DNA from: Candidatus Methanoperedentaceae archaeon
GTDB lineage: Archaea; Halobacteriota; Methanosarcinia; Methanosarcinales; Methanoperedenaceae
Direction of reading: 5' to 3'
NCBI GenBank assembly: GCA_013331375.1
Contig: DUGO01000165.1
Location: 389-8,650, forward strand
DNA length: 8,262 nt
Positions 4,948 through 8,262 of the stretch are shown here, piece by piece; within the stretch, counting starts at the first letter, position 1; the number at the start of each line of letters is the position of its first letter. Below the pieces are notes generated by a model. That model had not been told where the DNA came from. It ran no database searches and worked only from the letters and a program-made list of their open reading frames with translations. The position numbers and the translations under genes are program-made.

Positions 4948-5999
4948 TGTTCGATAAGCTCCGGGAAAAGCTCCAGATATTCAAGAAATCAGTTGAGGAA
5001 AAGCAGGCTGCACCAGCCGCACCTGCGGCAGCACGGGACACGCCGGCTGCTGAAAAGAAGGTCGCGCCAGCCGAGCCTGAGGCTGTCGGGGAAAAGCCTG
5101 CCCCGGAAAAGAAAATAGGCTTCGGGGACAAGGTCAGGGCACTGGTGCTCGAGCAGGAGCTTTTCATCAGCGAGAAAGATCTGGAAGAGCCGCTGTGGGA
5201 GCTGCAGATGGCTCTGCTTGAGAGTGACGTGGCGCTTCCAGTAGCAGAGGAGATAGTCGGGCTTGTCAAAAAGGACATACTGGGCACGCGCAGGAAGATT
5301 GGAATGAAAGTGGGCAGCATAGCTGGGGATGCGCTGCGCAACTCGCTGCGCAAGATACTATCTGTCAACAGGCTTGACTTTGATGCGTTCATCAAGGGCG
5401 CAAAGAGACCTACCACTATCGTTTTTGTGGGAGTGAACGGGACAGGCAAGACCACCTCGATAGCCAAGGTGGGCGAATACCTGAAGAGCAGGGGATACAG
5501 CCTTGTCATCGCAGCGGCAGACACGTTCCGCGCAGGCGCGACCGAGCAGATAGAGAAGCATGCGGAGAACATCGGCATAAAGGTCATAAAGCACCAGGAG
5601 GGAGCTGACCCGGCTGCTGTCGTGTACGATGCGGTCGAGCATGCGAAGGCGAGGAAAAAGGATATCGTGCTCGTGGATACCGCAGGCAGAATGCATACCA
5701 ACGTGAACCTGATGGACCAGCTCAAGAAGATATGCCGGGTCGTGCCACCCGACCTCATACTATTCGTTGACGAGGCTATCGCTGGTAACGATGCGGTCGA
5801 GCGGGGGAAGATGTTCAACGATGCCATATCGTTCCACGGCAGCATTCTTACAAAGGCGGATGCTGATGCAAAGGGCGGCGCAGCCATCTCGATTGCGCAT
5901 ACGACTGGCAAGCCAATACTGTTCCTGGGTGTGGGACAGAAGTACAGCGACCTCATGAAGTTCGACCCCGACTGGCTCGTGGACAAGCTACTTGAATAA
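4947..5999 (+). CDS. ftsY: Signal recognition particle receptor FtsY
   Basis: A 350-residue SRP GTPase, the membrane-associated receptor that docks SRP-ribosome complexes at the translocon. Seen in order: an amphipathic basic N-terminus (MFDKLREKLQIFKK, likely membrane-contacting), a low-complexity Ala/Pro/Glu/Lys linker (about 18-56, the usual variable A region), the helical N domain with ALLESDVALPVAEEIV (89-104), then the NG GTPase core: G1 GVNGTGKTT (162-170), the SRP-GTPase insertion-box DTFRAGATEQ (192-201), G3 DTAGR (244-248), G4 TKAD (302-305) and the closing GVGQKYSDLMKFD (328-340). The C-terminal 'Y-DL..Fdp.wlvd.Ll' ending is typical of FtsY, whereas Ffh/SRP54 would continue into an M domain. 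It starts on the ATG overlapping the pfdA stop and needs no separate promoter. It ends 27 nt before the convergent COG2426 gene. Confidence 0.97.
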   Translation: MFDKLREKLQIFKKSVEEKQAAPAAPAAARDTPAAEKKVAPAEPEAVGEKPAPEKKIGFGDKVRALVLEQELFISEKDLEEPLWELQMALLESDVALPVAEEIVGLVKKDILGTRRKIGMKVGSIAGDALRNSLRKILSVNRLDFDAFIKGAKRPTTIVFVGVNGTGKTTSIAKVGEYLKSRGYSLVIAAADTFRAGATEQIEKHAENIGIKVIKHQEGADPAAVVYDAVEHAKARKKDIVLVDTAGRMHTNVNLMDQLKKICRVVPPDLILFVDEAIAGNDAVERGKMFNDAISFHGSILTKADADAKGGAAISIAHTTGKPILFLGVGQKYSDLMKFDPDWLVDKLLE

Positions 6000-6026
6000 T
6001 TTAAGATTTCACAGGATTATCCGATA

Positions 6027-6464
6027 TCACAGGAGCATCCTGATCCCTTCAAGCCCGAGAGCAGCTGCCAGCGTGAGAGCCGTGCTCCACAGCATGATGC
6101 CAATCGCCACCCAGAAGAACAGCCTGCCAGCTGGAGCGCCTAAAGCGATGCCAAGAGCCACGGCAAGAGGCACGCCCGTCAGGAGAGGTGCCAGCAGCCC
6201 GAGCCCAACGATTCCGTACCCCTGCCATATCCTGTAGATGCGTCCCCTCCGACCTGATACGGCTGTTTTTTGTTGGGGCGCGAGCCAGTCCCGGGCGCGC
6301 TTGCCCAGCACGAGCACAGTGAGCCCGCCGAGCATGGCACCCGCTGCTGCAGCGATTGCAGTGACCGCAGGATTGAGCCCGAGTGCGAAACCCGCAGGTA
6401 CGGCTGCCCAGAGCTCAATTGCCCCGAGCACGACCACGGTTAGAATCCCTGTGTTGAGTTCCAT
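6027..6464 (-). CDS. Small multidrug export family membrane protein (COG2426)
   Basis: A 145-residue very hydrophobic protein of the 'small multi-drug export' family (PF06695/COG2426). Seen: ELWAAVPAGFALGLNP (17-32), a Gly/Ala-rich helix pair (about 33-55), a basic cytoplasmic loop (K55-R75), the conserved GRIYRIWQGYGIVGLGLLAPLLTGVPL (74-100), and two C-terminal helices with FFWVAIGIMLWS. Four to five membrane segments are expected. The family name rests on weak early evidence and transport has not been shown for most members, so the substrate is unknown. The start ATG 6464 is preceded by GGGGACT on the minus strand, a poor Shine-Dalgarno inside a small dyad AGTCC/GGACT (6468-6479). A TATA-like TTAAGTATTTT lies at about 6492-6502. 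It is convergent with ftsY and divergent from fwdD, so it is probably a single-gene transcript. Confidence 0.85.
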   Translation of the reverse strand: MELNTGILTVVVLGAIELWAAVPAGFALGLNPAVTAIAAAAGAMLGGLTVLVLGKRARDWLAPQQKTAVSGRRGRIYRIWQGYGIVGLGLLAPLLTGVPLAVALGIALGAPAGRLFFWVAIGIMLWSTALTLAAALGLEGIRMLL

Positions 6465-6554
6465 GGTAGTCCCCGGACTTGCGCATTTATTGGAAAATAC
6501 TTAATGATAACTATTATGCAGCACATTTGGCTTGTCCCGAATCAAATCCACATC

Positions 6555-6563
6555 CTTTTTAAA
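6555..6563 (+). promoter_or_regulatory. TATA-like promoter of the fwdDB operon
   Basis: CTTTTTAAA (roughly 6555-6563) lies about 47-55 nt upstream of the fwdD ATG; start near 6585 would leave about 25 nt of leader holding GAGGG. It is the best box A candidate in the 145-nt gap. Confidence 0.45.
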
Positions 6564-6609
6564 CCATAACGTAATTATCACTGCTTCAACGTAGGCAAGA
6601 GGGTATGCA

Positions 6610-6990
6610 ATGAAGCTCAATGCAAATCTGATATCAGGAAGGACTATCAACCAGGGTGCAAACCTTGAGAACAAGACCTCGCAGGCGTATTTTGAGGCAG
6701 CCGCTTACTGCGAGCTTTGCAGCAAAGACCTCGCAGCGCTCGGAATATCTTCAGGGAATGTAAAAGTGACCACATCACACGGCATTGTGGTCGTGCCAGG
6801 ACGGCTCAACGAGGGCAATCCCGCCGGCATTGCGTTCATCCCGATGGGACCCTGGGCGAATGCGGTCCTCGACCCGGAGACCTCAGGCTGCGGGATGCCG
6901 TGCTTCAAAGGCGTCCCTGCAGTCATAGAGCCTACCGCAGATAAAGCTCTAACAATGAAAGAATTGATAGCGCAGTACAGGAGGAAATGA
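6610..6990 (+). CDS. fwdD: Formylmethanofuran dehydrogenase subunit D
   Basis: A 126-residue FwdD/FmdD, the molybdopterin-dinucleotide-binding domain (PF01568-type beta-barrel) that in other Mo/W oxidoreductases is the C-terminal domain of the catalytic chain but here is a separate polypeptide. Motifs: GRTINQGANLENK (10-22), YFEAAAYCEL (27-36), DLAALGISSGNVKVTTSHGIVVV (40-62), then the diagnostic GIAFIPMGPWANAV (73-86) and GCGMPCFKGVPAV (93-105). It works with FwdB to hold the tungsto- or molybdopterin guanine dinucleotide in the enzyme that interconverts CO2 plus methanofuran and formylmethanofuran, the first or last step of C1 metabolism. GAGGG at 6599-6603 lies 6 nt before ATG 6610. Note an out-of-frame ATG at 6605. 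fwdB follows 1 nt after its stop, with AGGAGG placed inside its last codons. Confidence 0.95.
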   Translation: MKLNANLISGRTINQGANLENKTSQAYFEAAAYCELCSKDLAALGISSGNVKVTTSHGIVVVPGRLNEGNPAGIAFIPMGPWANAVLDPETSGCGMPCFKGVPAVIEPTADKALTMKELIAQYRRK

Positions 6991-6991
6991 C

Positions 6992-8262
6992 ATGCTCATC
7001 GAAGATGTGCTCTGCCCCTTTTGCGGATGCCTGTGCGACGACCTCGCGGTCAACGTTGAGAACAATAAGATTGTCGAGGTCAAGCGTGCCTGCAAGCTTG
7101 GCAACGCGAAAATCATGGGACACCACAGGATAAAGTCGCCCATGATAAGAAAAGACGGCAATCTCAGGGAAGCCTCATACGACGAAGCGATAGAGAGGGC
7201 TGCACAGATACTCTCTGCTTCGAAAAGACCGTTACTCTACGGATGGGCTTCGTCTGCATGCGAGGTCCACAAGAAAGGCATCCTGCTTGCTGAGACCACA
7301 GGAGGCATCATCGATAATACTGCCAGCGTCTGCCACGGTCCCTCTGCGCTTGCGGTGCATGAGAAAGGGCTGCCGAGCGCAAGCCTGGGGCAGGTAAAGA
7401 ACCGTGCAGATATTATTGTATTCTGGGGCTGCAATCCTGTGCATGCGCATCCGCGCCACATGGGGCGCTATTCCGTGTTCACCAGAGGCTTATTCTCCGA
7501 GAAAGGGCGCAAGGCACGGAAAGTCGTTGTGGTTGATGTGAGGAAGACCGAGACCGCAGCCATGGCGGACGAGTATATCGAAGTTAAGCAGGGCAATGAT
7601 TATTCTGTCATATCCGCGCTCAGAGCAATACTTGCAGGGCAGGCGGATGTGGTGCCTGATAGCGTGGGGGGCGTCCCGAAGGAAAAACTGGTGGCTCTTG
7701 TAAATACCCTCAAGGCGGGAAAGTTCGTATCAGTGTTCTTCGGCATGGGTCTCACGCAGAGCCGCGGCAGGTACAAGAACATCGATAATGCGATTTCGCT
7801 TGTGACCGAGCTGAACGCCTTCACGAAATGCGTTATCACCCCGATGAGGGGACATTATAACGTCACGGGGTTCGGGCAGGTGTGCGCCTGGGAATCTGGA
7901 TATGTGACTGCAGTTGACTTCTCGCGCGGCGCGCCCTACTATAACCCTGGCGAGACCGCATCGAACGACTTGCTTGGCAGGGAAGAGGTAGATGCGTCGC
8001 TCGTGATAGCAGGCGATGCGGGTGCGCATTTCCCTGCGAGGTCTGTGAAAGCCCTCGCGCGTGTGCCTGTGATCCAGATTGACCCTTACTGGAATGCGAC
8101 CACTGAGATTGCGGAAGTGGTGATACCAACTGCGGTATACGGCGTGGAGGCTGAAGGCACAGCTTACAGGATGGATGGGGTATCGCTGCGCCTGCGCAAA
8201 TTGATTAATCCTTCGAATCCGACCGATGAAGAGGTCATTGACAAACTGATAAAGCGCGTGAA
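6992..8262 (+). CDS. fwdB: Formylmethanofuran dehydrogenase subunit B, catalytic (C-terminus cut by window edge)
   Basis: 423 codons are visible, uninterrupted to the right edge; the family is about 430 residues, so only a few are missing. Seen: a 4Fe-4S-binding N-terminus C8-x2-C11-x3-C15-x18-C34 (with an extra C13), then the molybdopterin oxidoreductase fold. C114 in T-A-S-V-C-H-G-P-S matches the metal-ligand Cys (C118) of the Methanothermobacter enzyme, so this is a cysteine, not a selenocysteine, form. Other conserved blocks are FWGCNPVHAHPRH (about 148-160), VVVVDVRKTETA (about 178-190) and IQIDPYWNATTEIAEVVIP (about 361-379). The subunit reduces CO2 to formate, or the reverse, at the Mo/W-pterin; other subunits (FwdA and FwdC) handle formyl transfer to methanofuran and are not in view. 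AGGAGG (6979-6984), 7 nt before ATG 6992, is the strongest Shine-Dalgarno among the genes here. Whether W or Mo is used cannot be told. Confidence 0.95.
   Translation, partial: MLIEDVLCPFCGCLCDDLAVNVENNKIVEVKRACKLGNAKIMGHHRIKSPMIRKDGNLREASYDEAIERAAQILSASKRPLLYGWASSACEVHKKGILLAETTGGIIDNTASVCHGPSALAVHEKGLPSASLGQVKNRADIIVFWGCNPVHAHPRHMGRYSVFTRGLFSEKGRKARKVVVVDVRKTETAAMADEYIEVKQGNDYSVISALRAILAGQADVVPDSVGGVPKEKLVALVNTLKAGKFVSVFFGMGLTQSRGRYKNIDNAISLVTELNAFTKCVITPMRGHYNVTGFGQVCAWESGYVTAVDFSRGAPYYNPGETASNDLLGREEVDASLVIAGDAGAHFPARSVKALARVPVIQIDPYWNATTEIAEVVIPTAVYGVEAEGTAYRMDGVSLRLRKLINPSNPTDEEVIDKLIKRV

Noticed and set aside
5006..5115. Ala/Pro/Glu/Lys-rich repetitive coding in ftsY
   Set aside because: This is the usual variable acidic/Ala-Pro linker between the FtsY N-terminal helix and the NG core, not a tandem repeat or an anomaly.
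4709..5986. A 425-codon minus-strand reading frame across pfdA and ftsY
   Set aside because: It is antisense to the clear FtsY GTPase and the end of prefoldin alpha. The translation is Ser-rich low-complexity sequence with no recognisable domain, as expected from mirrored codon bias in a GC-rich gene.
6465..6609. Possible RNA gene in the gap between the COG2426 gene and fwdD
   Set aside because: No tRNA-like arms or stable long hairpin are visible; the AT-rich stretch is better explained by two divergent promoters.

Overview
The window reads as a piece of a euryarchaeal genome from a C1-metabolising lineage. The evidence is an archaeal-type prefoldin alpha gene overlapping ftsY, an archaeal YchF-like GTPase that keeps the NKxD motif, TATA-like promoter elements instead of -35/-10 boxes, and a formylmethanofuran dehydrogenase operon (fwdD-fwdB). 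Fwd belongs to methanogens, anaerobic methane oxidisers and Archaeoglobus-like archaea. The overall look suggests a Methanosarcina/ANME-2 (Methanoperedens-like) relative. That is inference, and the direction of C1 flow cannot be read from this window.

Layout, left to right. (1) 1-131, minus strand: the N-terminus of a carboxymuconolactone decarboxylase (AhpD-like) protein that runs off the left edge. (2) 132-256: a short divergent promoter region with an operator-like inverted repeat. (3) 257-1597, plus: a multi-pass membrane protein resembling GT-C glycosyltransferases. (4) 1656-2645, minus: a two-gene unit, a zinc-ribbon/two-TM/PH-like membrane protein followed after 17 nt by a stand-alone AroQ/PchB-type chorismate mutase. 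(5) 2744-3187, plus: a YkgJ-type cysteine-cluster protein, divergent from (4). (6) 3188-4363, minus: the YchF-like GTPase, whose stop codon directly abuts the stop codon of (5). (7) 4489-5999, plus: pfdA-ftsY, overlapping by one base (TGATG). (8) 6027-6464, minus: a COG2426 'small multidrug export' membrane protein. (9) 6610-8262, plus: fwdD followed by fwdB, the latter cut by the right edge within about ten codons of its expected end.

Functionally the window mixes housekeeping genes (protein folding and SRP-dependent membrane targeting, a ribosome-associated-type GTPase), central C1 metabolism (Fwd catalytic subunit with its dinucleotide-binding partner), amino-acid metabolism (chorismate mutase) and poorly characterised membrane or metal-binding proteins. 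Gene density is high, and no gap exceeds about 150 nt. I see no RNA gene, CRISPR array, insertion sequence or other mobile element. By eye, the 200-2700 stretch is more AT-rich than the 2740-8262 stretch, consistent with a more variable left half and a conserved right half.

I found no clear new multi-gene system. The most noteworthy items are small: a perfect 10-bp inverted repeat followed by T7 inside the glycosyltransferase-like gene, a nested dyad in the ychF/pfdA divergent promoter, a five-cysteine cluster in the GTPase G domain, and a strong Shine-Dalgarno placed in front of an out-of-frame ATG ahead of the membrane protein.
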